Shown one piece after another: positions 1 through 10,400 of a DNA stretch of 64,000 nt. The notes beneath the pieces are model-generated. The model was given only the letters and a program-made list of their open reading frames with translations. It was not told the DNA's origin and ran no database searches. Every line of letters starts with the position of its first letter. Positions within the stretch are counted from its first letter, which is position 1. Source of the stretch: Amoebophrya sp. A120 (lineage: Eukaryota; Sar; Dinophyceae; Syndiniales; Amoebophryaceae); NCBI GenBank assembly GCA_905178155.1, contig CAJINV010000005.1, positions 7,556,989 to 7,620,988 on the forward strand. The letters are read 5' to 3'. The position numbers and the translations under genes are program-made.

Positions 1-94
1 CAGCATGAAAAATGGACTTTGTCATGGTGGTTCACCCTGGGTGGTAGATTTGTCATGCCTATCTGCAATTCGTCACAAACTTTTGCAATGCATA
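1..94. mobile_element. Introner, right part only (cut by window edge)
   Basis: Only the right end is inside the window. It finishes in ACTTTTGCAATGCATA, the type of end shared by families A and B, and contains the internal TTTGTCATG motif. The following exon begins with TGCCG, which should be one copy of the target repeat. The left copy lies outside the window. Confidence 0.75.
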
Positions 95-3089
95 TGCCGC
101 GTTGCTGGCGAACTGTCTGTCGAACCTGAAAAAGTTGAAGTGGATTCACTCCCTCTCCGCAGGAGTGGACATGATCGTCCCGACGCTGCAGCAACACTAC
201 CTCGGCGGCATGATGAGCACATCAGCAGGGTCCACTTCATCTTCTACCGGCGCCGCAGAACAGCTGAAAATGCCACCTTTGACGAACGCGAAGCACGTAT
301 GGGAGTGTCAGGATCGAAATCAACAAAATCGAAGTGATTTGTGATGCATAAAACCGATACCACTGGGAGCCTCAGTTTCCAAGCGGCGCATGACAAACTT
401 CGATAGCACGAAAAGCCAGTCTGTCAGGCTGTTTGGGCAAAGAGGACTGCTCCTATCGTGCTGCTCCAGCAGCACATCGCCCTCCTCTAAACAGGCTTGG
501 AATCGGTCTCATTTGCCTGCTCCCCAACACAGGCCTTACTTACCCTACATTTTATGCATTACAAGTTTTTCGATTTGGTCGATTTCAAACCTGACGCTTC
601 CATAGCACGCCTTCTCCTACTCGCTCGCGGAGTACGCTTTGTTTGCGATCCTGTTTTTCACGAAGCAGGCACGGCGGCTGCTCGAGTATGCAATGCAAAA
701 GTATCGTACGTAGTAGAAATTGCATTACAAATTCCCCCAGCATTACAAATTCAATTTGTAATGCTGATTTACCTTGAGAATTGGATTTGTAATGCATAAA
801 TTCAATTACTACGAGTACGATACTTTTGCACAGGATATCGAGAACCAAAGGACGAAGACCTGGGACCGGTTCCAAATGAACTGGCTTGCGGGGGGCAGTG
901 CGATAGCAGGGACGAATAGTGGCAGCGCGAATCTTAAATCGCAACCCGCACTGGGGAAAAAACTCGGATTCATCGGGTTCGGCAGCATTGGGAAGGCGTG
1001 CTACGATATCGTACGAAAAAAGTGTTTCACTGTAAGGATTTTGCAAGGTTTGCGTCACAAGTGTGTTTTACATCACAGAGAAACTTTGCCATGCGAGATT
1101 CCTAAGGGAAAACACAGGCAAAAATCCATTGTCTTGCATGTGCAGCAAGACAAATACTTACATTTTCTGCATTACAAGTTTACACTGAAACAGTTTTTTC
1201 TTGCGATATACGATTTGCTTGTCGGCAGCAAGAGGAGAACGCAGCTCGCCACGCCCGGTGGCCCGGCCGGCACCGGCGGCATATCGTGTGCAAAAGTATC
1301 GTACTCGTACAAATGCAACTCTTGCATTACAAATCTTGTTTGCAAGGCAAATCTGCATATACAAATTTCATATTCTCATGCTGAGGAAATTTGTAATGCA
1401 TTTATACGAGTACGATACTTTTGCACTTCATACGGCATTCCCTGGAGCCAAGTGCTCGTACACCGAAGAACCCGGGACAGTGCGACTGCAGGGAGTGACG
1501 GCGGGGGAATTGCGACTGCCGGTGCACTATCAAATGCAACTATGTCTGGGTCGTCTGGAAGCGTGGAAAGTTGTCATGCAGGTTTTCCATGACCCATGAG
1601 GTCTGGAATGCGGGACCTAGCATGACACAGTCTGCGAGGTCTCTGCCATGCCTGTCCTGCATGAGAAACTCCCTCCTAACTTTGTCGAAAGTGGACGGCT
1701 TTTGGCACTCATGCAACACAGATTTTAGCATTATTCGGATTTAGCATGACAAGTTCCAGACCCAGACACTTTTGCAATCCATATGCACAATCCGCGATCA
1801 CGTTTCAAGAGGACTTTTCAACCAGTGAGGAACAGTTGGTTGAGACCCACCCAGACTACCTGCTCGGCGAGTACGCCAGCAAAGAAGATGTTTTCGCGAA
1901 ATCGGACGTGATCATATGCACGTTGCCGGGCACGGCGGAGACGCACCATTTCTGCGACATGGCGTCCGTTTCTTTGATTCCGGATGGGGCGGTACTTACT
2001 TATTTGATGACTTTGTGATATTCATTTTCATATTGAAACTTGTGATGTGGATTGAGCATCGTGGTCAACCCGTCTGTGATAAAAATCAGCATGGCAAATT
2101 ATCCGTATCTATAAACGATCGTATCAAACAGATCTTCGTTTCTCTTGGGCGTGGATCGTGTGTGGATGAGCAGGCGTTGATTCAAAATGCACCTTTATGA
2201 TGCGAAAAATGGCATACTAGCATACGTGACTTCTGCATCGGTATTTTTGTGAAGAAGCAGGTCTGTTCTGTAACTGTAGTACGAGGATCTGTCAACATGG
2301 ACACACAAAAGCGTAAGCAATGTCAATGCAAAGTTGTAGTTGTGCGCTGTCTTCATTCGTCTTTTTGAAGAGAACTCAAAGCTACCTCGACGCGTCTTTC
2401 ATGGTCCTCTTGTGCTCCGACAAGTACAACTCTGCCATTCTCTGCAGTTTACAGCAGAAGTTCATCGCGTGCTAGATTTTTTCAACATGATGCCCCCGGT
2501 TTGCCGGTATTGCCCTCGACGTTTTCGAGAAGGAGCCGCTGCCCAATAAGGCGTTCTCAAATGTTACATTCTCCAATGTTACATGAAATTTGTGACGCAA
2601 GAATGGCAAAAGTGAAAGGCAGGACCTTGCGCGTCTTGCATGATAGACTTTGACTTGGCAAAGATTCTCAGGCTGTTTGGCTGTCTGAGAATCTGTCATG
2701 CGAAGCAGCTGCGTGGCGTCGATAGTCAAGGCAATTTTGCATGACAAAAGTCGTGTAACAGTTGAGAATGTAACAGTTGAGAACGCCATACCCAAAGAAT
2801 CCGCTTTGTGGGAACTCCCGAATGTGTTGGTGTCGCCGCACAATGCTATCCAAGGGCGAATCAATAATGTTACACCCCGGCTACAACTTCAGTTTGTGAT
2901 GCATGCTAGCGACACGATGCATTAAGCATGATGTCCAGGTGTCAGTAGAACTAGAACTAGAACTGGAATCGCTAGAGCCCGACCTAGACTCTTTGTAGTT
3001 CATGGCTTGCATCACAGCCTGAAGTTGAAATAACCGAGGTTGACAATTTTCCGCAGGATAAACCCCGACCTGGTATCGACGTACATTAG
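95..3089 (+). CDS. D-isomer-specific 2-hydroxyacid dehydrogenase (5' partial)
   Basis: NAD-dependent 2-hydroxyacid dehydrogenase of the phosphoglycerate/hydroxypyruvate/D-lactate type; the substrate cannot be told. Exons: 95-297, 610-686, 843-1006, 1214-1281, 1438-1527, 1789-1991, 2132-2193, 2496-2546, 2796-2881, 3040-3089, giving 350 residues plus stop in one frame. Visible signatures in order: KWIHSLSAGVD (substrate domain), SLAEYALFAILFF, the Rossmann loop GFIGFGSIG, SDVIICTLPGTAET, catalytic Arg in VSLGRGS, catalytic Glu in DVFEKEPLP and catalytic His in VLVSPHNA. The catalytic triad is therefore intact, suggesting an active enzyme. A low-complexity insert (TSAGSTSSSTGAAE and a Gly/Ala-rich stretch) interrupts the usual fold. 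The gene is broken by eight complete introners plus one conventional intron. The last two exon junctions (near 2193/2496 and 2881/3040) are the least certain because those elements are decayed. The start lies left of the window. Confidence 0.88.
298..604. mobile_element. Introner, family C
   Basis: Target repeat GCACG at 293-297 and 605-609, exact. The ends TATGGGAGTGTCAGGATCG and CCTGACGCTTCCATA form the inverted repeat. Removal joins LTNAKH to AFSYSLAEY in frame. Confidence 0.92.
687..837. mobile_element. Introner, family B
   Basis: Target repeat TCGAG at 682-686 and 838-842, exact. The interior carries four GCATTACAAAT/ATTTGTAATGC motifs. Removal joins QARRLLE to NQRTKTWDR. Confidence 0.93.
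1007..1208. mobile_element. Introner, family K
   Basis: Target repeat TACGA at 1002-1006 and 1209-1213, exact. Ends TATCGTACGAAAAAAGTG and CAGTTTTTTCTTGCGATA. Removal joins IGKACYD to LLVGSKRR, just after the Rossmann glycine loop. Confidence 0.9.
1282..1432. mobile_element. Introner, family B (opposite orientation to 687-837)
   Basis: Target repeat CGGCA at 1277-1281 and 1433-1437, exact. Its interior matches the reverse complement of the 687-837 element. Removal joins AGTGG to IPWSQV. Confidence 0.92.
1528..1783. mobile_element. Introner, family A
   Basis: Target repeat TGCAC at 1523-1527 and 1784-1788, exact. Same interior subfamily and orientation as 44097-44358, and reversed relative to 6795-7075. 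Removal joins ATAGA to QSAITF. Confidence 0.92.
1992..2131 (+). other. Conventional GT-AG intron
   Basis: Starts GTACTTACTT and ends TCAAACAG, with no terminal inverted repeat or target duplication. Removal joins LIPDGA to IFVSLGRGS, across the strand that carries the catalytic arginine. This shows that the gene uses both ordinary and introner-type introns. Confidence 0.85.
2194..2490. mobile_element. Decayed introner (family M, singleton)
   Basis: Weak inverted ends: TATGATGCGAAAAATGGC near the left and TGCTAGATTTTTTCAACATGA-like sequence at the right. The flanks GCACC and TGCCC no longer match well. The boundary was set by reading frame: removal joins ALIQNA to PRFAGIALDVFE, which fits the dehydrogenase family. 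Could instead be an ordinary intron with non-consensus ends. Confidence 0.5.
2547..2790. mobile_element. Introner, family F
   Basis: Target repeat CCCAA at 2542-2546 and 2791-2795, exact. Each arm contains two tandem ~15-bp units (TTCTCAAATGTTACA then TTCTCCAATGTTACA; mirrored at the right). Removal joins KEPLP to KESALWEL. Confidence 0.92.
2882..3032. mobile_element. Decayed introner (family L, singleton)
   Basis: Inverted ends TACAACTTCAGTTTGTGATG and CATCACAGCCTGAAGTTG. Flanks are not a clean repeat. The intron must end near 3039 to give NVTPR-LDNFPQDKPRPGIDVH and the stop at 3087-3089; without removal the frame stops at 2923. Exact splice positions are uncertain. Confidence 0.6.
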
Positions 3090-3107
3090 CGACAGCTGGG
3101 ACGTTTT

Positions 3108-3215
3108 TATCCAGGAAAAACACCCATCCCCATCCAATTTGTCATGCAAAACATGCATCAAGTCCACCACTTGTCATGCAAAAAATGGTTGGGGATGGGT
3201 GTTTTTTCCTGGATA
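3108..3215. mobile_element. Miniature introner-like element after the stop codon (family H)
   Basis: At 108 bp, the shortest element in the window. Exact target repeat GTTTT at 3103-3107 and 3216-3220, and near-perfect arms around ACACCCATCCCCA. It starts 18 bases after the dehydrogenase stop codon, so it lies in the 3' untranslated region or flank. The loop holds two TTGTCATGC motifs. Confidence 0.9.
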
Positions 3216-3220
3216 GTTTT

Positions 3221-4462
3221 CTGCCAGAGACTATTGGTTGGAATCTTCACATCATTTTCGACTGAACATGTTCATGCTTGTGGCACTACGTACTTGTGCT
3301 GCCACCACTGGTGCATCTCTAAGTCTAATGCCTCTTGTATCTTCTCCATGAAGTAGCTGTCGCAAAGCCTGAAGATTCCAACTTGCATATTTCCTTGCTG
3401 AGTATCAGGCCGGGAAGGCTTTTGAAAGCGGGCTGGTGGACGTGCAGATTGGGTATTGATGGGGAAGACTCACACGACTAAAAAGCAACCAGCGTGTTCG
3501 TGAGTGTCTTGCTTCTGTATTCAGGGTTCTCTTTCGACGCCGTTTTCTGTTCTTTGAATGCATTAGCTTCAAAATTCGCACAAGAAATTTCGTGTTGCAG
3601 GGTCTACTGCGCCAAAGAACTCAAAAAATGCTTGCGGAAAAGTACGGAAAATTTTTCCACGTTTAGTACGGATATTACCGTCTTCACGTGGAAATAAATT
3701 TTGGTGTTCCTGTACGTAAATTTATTTCTCAGCCTGTTGTAGTGAGTTCTTGCGTGTCGTAACCACAGTCAAGAAAGTTGCTGCTTTTGTTAACGTTAGA
3801 CGGCAACTTCTACAGTTCTGTCTTGACTCACTCTCGTCCTGCTCGGTGTCGTTTCGAAACAAAGTTACTCGGTCTACTGTTCTTCATACTTCGCATTGAG
3901 GCAGCCGCTAGATGAACAGCTGTTGGTCGTTGTCACAAAACATCACATCTTCATCTGCTAACTACTGTATCTTTCAGATGCGTCGCCTCTTGCTCGTCGT
4001 TATCGTTCTCTTCCACCGGAGTTATTGTTGGGTGTTGCATATCATGCAGAGACCTCCTCGGTATGTTTCGTCACATTCAGAAGAATCGGTTGTTGGAGCG
4101 ACAGAAAAAACAACAAAAGACATCGGTCGTGAGAACAAGAAGTTAAGTAGTAGTTTTGAATTTACAGCAATGTATGAATGTGGACCTACTACGACGTGGT
4201 TGCGTTGGTAGCCCACCTGCTTTCTGTCGTTTGGATCCGATCGTCGCCTAGTTTAGACGCTTCTCTCAAGAAGAGTACGCACGCCAGCACAGCATTCTTG
4301 TTTTGTCTAATTCGTTGTCAGGACCTCATCAGACTAACATATCCACTTCCCCGTCCCTGTTATATGCGTGATCATGAAGTAAAAACTAAGAAGCGGTCTG
4401 TACCAAAAACTACCCCACATTGATTTTCCAGAAATTCTCCTTCATTTATCAATCAAAAGAAA
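3221..4462. other. Intergenic region
   Basis: No reading frame here shows a family signature. The 99-codon frame at 3912-4211 has unremarkable composition and no support. The final ~60 bases before the next start codon are A/T-rich. I see no RNA gene and no complete introner. Confidence 0.5.
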
Positions 4463-7400
4463 ATGCAGTCCAATTCTAATTTAGACAAGTCCCTGACGAC
4501 AGCCAGCTCGCTCTCGAGCACAGCTGGTCTCAATACCACCACGTCGAGCTCCGATAGCAGCGCCACCGGAGGTGCACCAGCAGCCGCACCTGTCAATAAA
4601 AGCAACATGACAAGGAGGCAGGTCAGCTACGGAACAGGGATGCTGAACGAATTGAGCAACTTAACCAGCATTCCGGAGAACCCGTTTTCGCCCCAGAATA
4701 CTACGGCTGGCGGTCATAGTACCTCTTCCACGGCCCATCTAAACAAGCGTAAAATCATTGTTTTCACAGAAGACGCAAATGTGAACGAGGATTGCAAACT
4801 CGTGAAACAGCTGCTCCGGAAGATGGTGAAGAAGATTCACAAGGCAACTATGGTAAAATCGGAAAAGGAACGGGAGGAGAAGAAGGCGAAGAACTACAAC
4901 CGGAGGACAAGAGGTGCATTTGCCACAGGACACAACCCCAACAGGAACTTTAGTTTTTCTTCCACCAGCGAAGATGACGATGAGGACAGCGAAAATTTTA
5001 TTTCCCTCCACGAAATCAACCTGACCAAACACCCCGCGAAGAGGAAGGAATTCTACCAGTTGCTATTATTGGAGCACGAGAACGAATCGTCTTTCTTCGT
5101 GACGCTCCAAGACAGCAATTCCGGGGTTTTGTCCACGAGATTCCGCTGCCAGAGCTACAAACCGTCGTCCTTACCGAAAATGCCCCAGGTTTGGTTCAAC
5201 AACCGGTATTATGCATTGCAAATATGTCTGGGTCTGGAAGATTGCAAGATTTGCCACGCTAGTCTGGCATGACTCTGCGCTCTGTATTGCGTGGCCACCA
5301 AGAGGTCCTCTTGCCTGTCATGCAAAAGCGCAGTTTCTCATGCGAAACACGCAGCACAGAAACACGAACAAACTTGTCATGCTTGCCAGCGCATTACAGA
5401 GCACTTTATTGCTCACCGACTTGCATCACAAGTTTCCAGACCCAGACATTTTTGCAGAGGATAGATATTTTGGCGGCATGGACGAAGTGGAACAGTTGGT
5501 CAACAAAATCGATGAGGATCGGCGGATTATGAAACAGAGAACCATGCTGGCGTACGCGACTTCACCTGATCTGGGCAAGAGCATGATGTCTAGTACAACT
5601 TTAAGCCTGAGCAGAACTTCCTTCAACAGTACCCTCAACAGCAGTACGATCACCAGCAACCCTTTGCTCAACCGGTCACTTTCCTCGACCGGCATGTCCA
5701 AAACCGAGCTGAACCAAGCACTGAATACCTCCGTGTCGGCGAACACGTTGCAGCATTTCCTCTCGTTGTTTGACGATCCGGAGAACAAAAAGCAAGCCTT
5801 TCTTGACAACAGCTACAATGTCAACAAGAGTCAGGCAATTTTGAAAGAATCCGCGCGGAATGTGAAGCAAGAGCAAAAAGCCGCGGCCGCCGAGGCGCAA
5901 AAGGCAAAAGAGCAGGAGGAGGAAGACGCTCTGAACGCGGAAATTATGAAAGCAATTGCGGAGGCGGAGGAGGCGGAAGCAGAAAAAACAAAGCCAAGAA
6001 AACTATCCAGAAATGAGGAAGAAATGGCAGCGGTGAGAGCGGATGAGGAGGCGCAAAAAGCCGCTAAGACAAAGAATGCTGCATCTTCGAACAACAAGAA
6101 TTATCCAATTCTCGCGATGGCGCGAACGGCGTCCTTACTGAAAAAGTCGGATACCATTGCGCCCGAGGAAATGGTCTTGTCCCCTGAAGGGCACCAGGCC
6201 GATAGTTCTGGCAATAGAAAGTTGGTACAGGATGAAAACGGATTGATCGACGTGCCCTACAGTTCGGTTTTCGACGATCCAAATAGCGGAGTTGTGAAGG
6301 GTCCCTCGAACAACAACAAACCTGGAAATACAGTGGAAAAGGAAAATGCTTCTGGTGCTGCCGAGCTACACGCTGCGCCACTCGCGGCCCGCGGCTCGCA
6401 GCTGGTTCGGGTGGACAGCCAGGATGAAGATGAGGAAAATTATGCTACTAACGAGAGTCGCGGCTCTTCCTCGTCTTCCGTTGAAGACGATGGTAGTGAA
6501 GATGAGGAGGATGAAAACGACAACACGACCACCTCCGGCGCAACTTCGAGTCCTTTAAACATGAGCTTGACAAATTCCACCACACAATCCGGAGGCGCAA
6601 TAAACAATCCGCTCGGCAGTCAGAAGCTCTCCGCTTTCCGCGCGGCGGCCAAGAGGATCGCTTCCGCGGCTTCGGTGGTCCAAACCCAGGAAGACGCGGT
6701 TGGGAAGATTAAGTTGACAAGGTTGAACAAGAAGAAAGCCATTTGGAAAACATTGTGGAAATCCGCGGTCTCGAAAACTAATCCGGAAACTTTGTATGCG
6801 TTGCAAATATAATGATGTCTGGGTCTGGAGCAAGGTTGCAACTTGTCATGCTAAATCCGAATCACGCAAAGAATCTGTGTTGCATGATTTTGATTGCCAG
6901 CAGTTGTCCTTTTGTACCAAGTTGAGAGGGATTTTCTCATGCAGGATAGGCATGAGAGAGAACTCGCTGCGATTTGCCATGCTAGGTGCTGCATGCCAGA
7001 CCTCATGGGTCATCGAAAACCTGCATGGCAAATCTAACATCCTTCCAGACCCAGATGACATATTTGCACTTCATACTTTGGAGAAGGACACGAAAAAACT
7101 GATCGAGCCCATTCCCCTGATGACGGTGATCCTATTGTGAGGAAAAATCCCCCCTCCCCATACCAACCCGGGACACTTTTGAAAATTTGTGATGCTGATT
7201 TGTGGCCACAAATCGCGTCTGTATTGCAGGAAGGCAAAGCCAAAAACCCCGCCGCGTTCTGCAGGGAATTTGTAATGCTGTATGGCCTAAAGAGGACGCG
7301 ACTGGCTTGCTAGGCGCCTACACCAAAACTCCCGTACTCGGGCTCTGTATCTGCCTGCAGTCCTCTACTGCAAGACAAAGCCAATTCGTGTACACAAATT

Positions 7401-10400
7401 CCGCATCACAAAGTTTCATTTCGCTATGGGGTGGGGGGATGTTTCCTTTTGATAGATCCGGGGCGGGATGCACGGCCCGGGGTTCGCCAAGCCGAAAAAG
7501 TTGAACCGGGAAAAGTCGTATGAAAGGCAAAAGCATCGTACTAGTAGTAATCGCATTACAAAGTTGCTCAGCATGACAAATGGAATTTCTCATGCTGATT
7601 TACCTTGAAAAAGAGATTTGTCATGCATAAACGCGAAGATTACTACGAGTACGATAGTACTTTTGCACGGGATAATTCCATCGGGTTACTACGGAAGGGG
7701 ACGGAGGAAATTTTGGCGGATATGGCGAAAAGCGGGGACGATATGGGAGATAACAGGTTGGAACAAGCGTTGTTGGCTATCCTGTGCAAAAACATCCCCA
7801 CCCCAGAGTTGTCACGCAGATCTAAAAGCACAAGAGCATTTGTAATGCGCATCCCCATGAGAGGCATTTCCCATTGTGTTTTAGAACTTGTTGTGATGCT
7901 GTGAACAGGATAAGGAGCTGGAGTTGTTATGCGGCTTCTCTTGCTAAACTGCATTACATTAGAGCCTGCAACTTGTCATGCGTGGCTCCCAAAACTTTAA
8001 CGTTTGTGTTGCAAAATCCCCATCTTGACTCTGGGGTGGGGACGTTTTTACAAATGATATTGGCTGCAGAAGAACAGCAGGAAGACGGGTTGTTAGCGGT
8101 AGATGACTATCCTGTGCAAAAGTATCGTACTCGTAGTAAGTGCCGTCATGCATTACAAATCTTTTTCTCAATGTAAGTCCGCATTACAAATTTATATCTC
8201 TCATGCTGCGGGAATTTGTCATGCATTTAGTATACGAGTACGAATACGATACTTTTGCAATGCATAATGACGATGAGGATAAAAAAAAGGATTTGCAGAA
8301 AAAATTGCAAAACGACGAGCAACTCGCCGAGGACATGGCGAAAAGCCACGATGTGAGCGAACCGCTGATCCGCCCGTATTTGCAGATCCTCGACCGGGCG
8401 GGGGATCAGAACAGCAACAGCAATGCCTCCAGTCCACGAGGGCCACATGGTTTCAACAGTGGGGTGAACAGCAGTACTGAAGACGACGACCACACCACGA
8501 GACCCGGCTCTCCCACGAGTGCTGGCAACGCTAATTCCCCGAGCGAGACGCCGAGAACTACTACAGGCAAACAGTCCCCACGAGTTGCGAAATTCTCCGA
8601 GCACTACGCAAAAGGCCCTGCTATTCCCGCGGACGAGAATGCGCAGAAAAATCGTTTGAGTTATTTCAAGGCGAAGACCGACCCGCGCAGACAGCTGAAC
8701 TACGACATCATCCTGCGGATGAAAATCGCACCGATGGTGGCGATATCAATCGTAAATATGTCTGGGTCAGGAAGAGTCGGGGTTTGTCATGCACATTTTG
8801 CATGACCCATGAGGTCTGTGATGCAGGTCCTAGCATCACAGATTTTTCGAGAGCTTCTTGATGCTTACCACGCATGAGAAATGCCCTCTGCGCGTGCCAA
8901 GAGCTGGAGGCTCTTGCTGCCCGTGCAACTACACAGATATTTCTAGAATGCGCCGCAAACAGCATTACAAGTTCCACTCTTCCAGACCCAGACATATTTG
9001 CAGTTGATAGGCGATGTTGCAGCTGGAGAGCCGGACCATTTGGAATTACTCGAAATTGATGCGAAGTTTGGACGACCGGTTCCGACAGACGGGCGGATAT
9101 TTCTTCGCGAATTCCAACCATCCGTTTTTCCCTCCGGCGAAATATGCGAACCGGAATTTTTTGAAAACCTTTTCCTACTTGAATTTGATGGAGGTCACCA
9201 CACCCAACCCCACGGTGAAGCTCATAGAATCAGCAAAACACGGAGCTGCAGGTACTAGAACAAGCTCCTCTACCAGAGCAAGCTCTTTGATAACTCATGC
9301 CCCGGTAAGACTCGGCAACCTCGCGCAATCAATAGTCGGTAAGGTGGTGGAGAAGCAGACTTTACTTGCGAATTCGCTGATAGAAAACCTGGTTTTTTAC
9401 CCCCCAGCATTGCTGCTCCGGAATCTGTATCCTGTGCAAAAGTATCGTACTCGTAGTCAGTAATCGCGATCGTGCATTAAAGGCAAAACAGCATGACAAA
9501 TGCCATTTGTCATGCTGAGCTAATTTATTGTATTGCACTTACTACTAGTACGATACTTTTGCAATTCATAATCTGGGAAAACTCCCCGTTTTCGGGGATA
9601 TCGTGCCACAGATTGGTTTATGGAATGCAAATATGTCTGGGTCCGGGAGATTGCGAGGTTTGTCATGCTAGTCTGGCATGACACTTGAACCTGTAATGCG
9701 TGAGCAGGACCAAAAGAGCCACTTGCCTGCCATGCAAAAATGTAGTTTGTCATGCGGAAAGCGAAACACAAAGGAGCCCAGAAACTTGTCATGCGTGGCT
9801 GCCTATTGCAGTCGTGTCCCCACAAGTCATAAATTAGCATCACAAGTTTCCAGACCCGCACATATTTGCAATCCATACGGTTCGGAAAACCTCAACGAGG
9901 ACTTTTCTCTCCTATCAAACAAAAAGAGTTCGTCACAAGCACTCATGCGCATGCTTGCAATACAAAATTGTTTGTCATGCGTAAAAATGCATCACAGCAA
10001 AACTTCATTAGGGATTTCCCTAGTGTTTCTGCAAGACAAGGAAAGTTTGTGACGCTGAGAAAATTTGTAATGCAAAGCCTGCAAATTAGTGACTGTGATA
10101 AATTTTTTTCTCTCCATATCTCCACCCGCTCCGCTACTGCTTTCGCGGGCGGGATTTGACGCAGATTGTCGCGCGCGGAATTATTCCGGCGGTGAGCTGC
10201 CAGACGTTATTGGATGAAGGGGTGATTTACGACGTGGAGTTTGACCAAAAAATCCGGACCATGATGTACAAACAGCTGAAGAGGGCGATGAGCCAGCTCT
10301 ACACGAAGCAACGGAACAAACTTGCGGAGGCTTTGCTGAAGGCGAAAAGAGGGATAATTGGAGCCGACGAGGAAGACGACGACGAGAACGATGATATTAC

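Noticed and set aside
3912-4211. A 99-codon + frame between the first two genes
   Set aside because: No signature, no supporting splice pattern and biased composition; overlaps a minus-strand frame of similar quality.
9014-9463. Reading straight through 9305-9407 in the DEP-DUF547 gene
   Set aside because: The read-through is open but puts the DEP-like exon in the wrong frame. A GTAAGA donor and a pyrimidine-rich CAG acceptor fit an intron that restores it.
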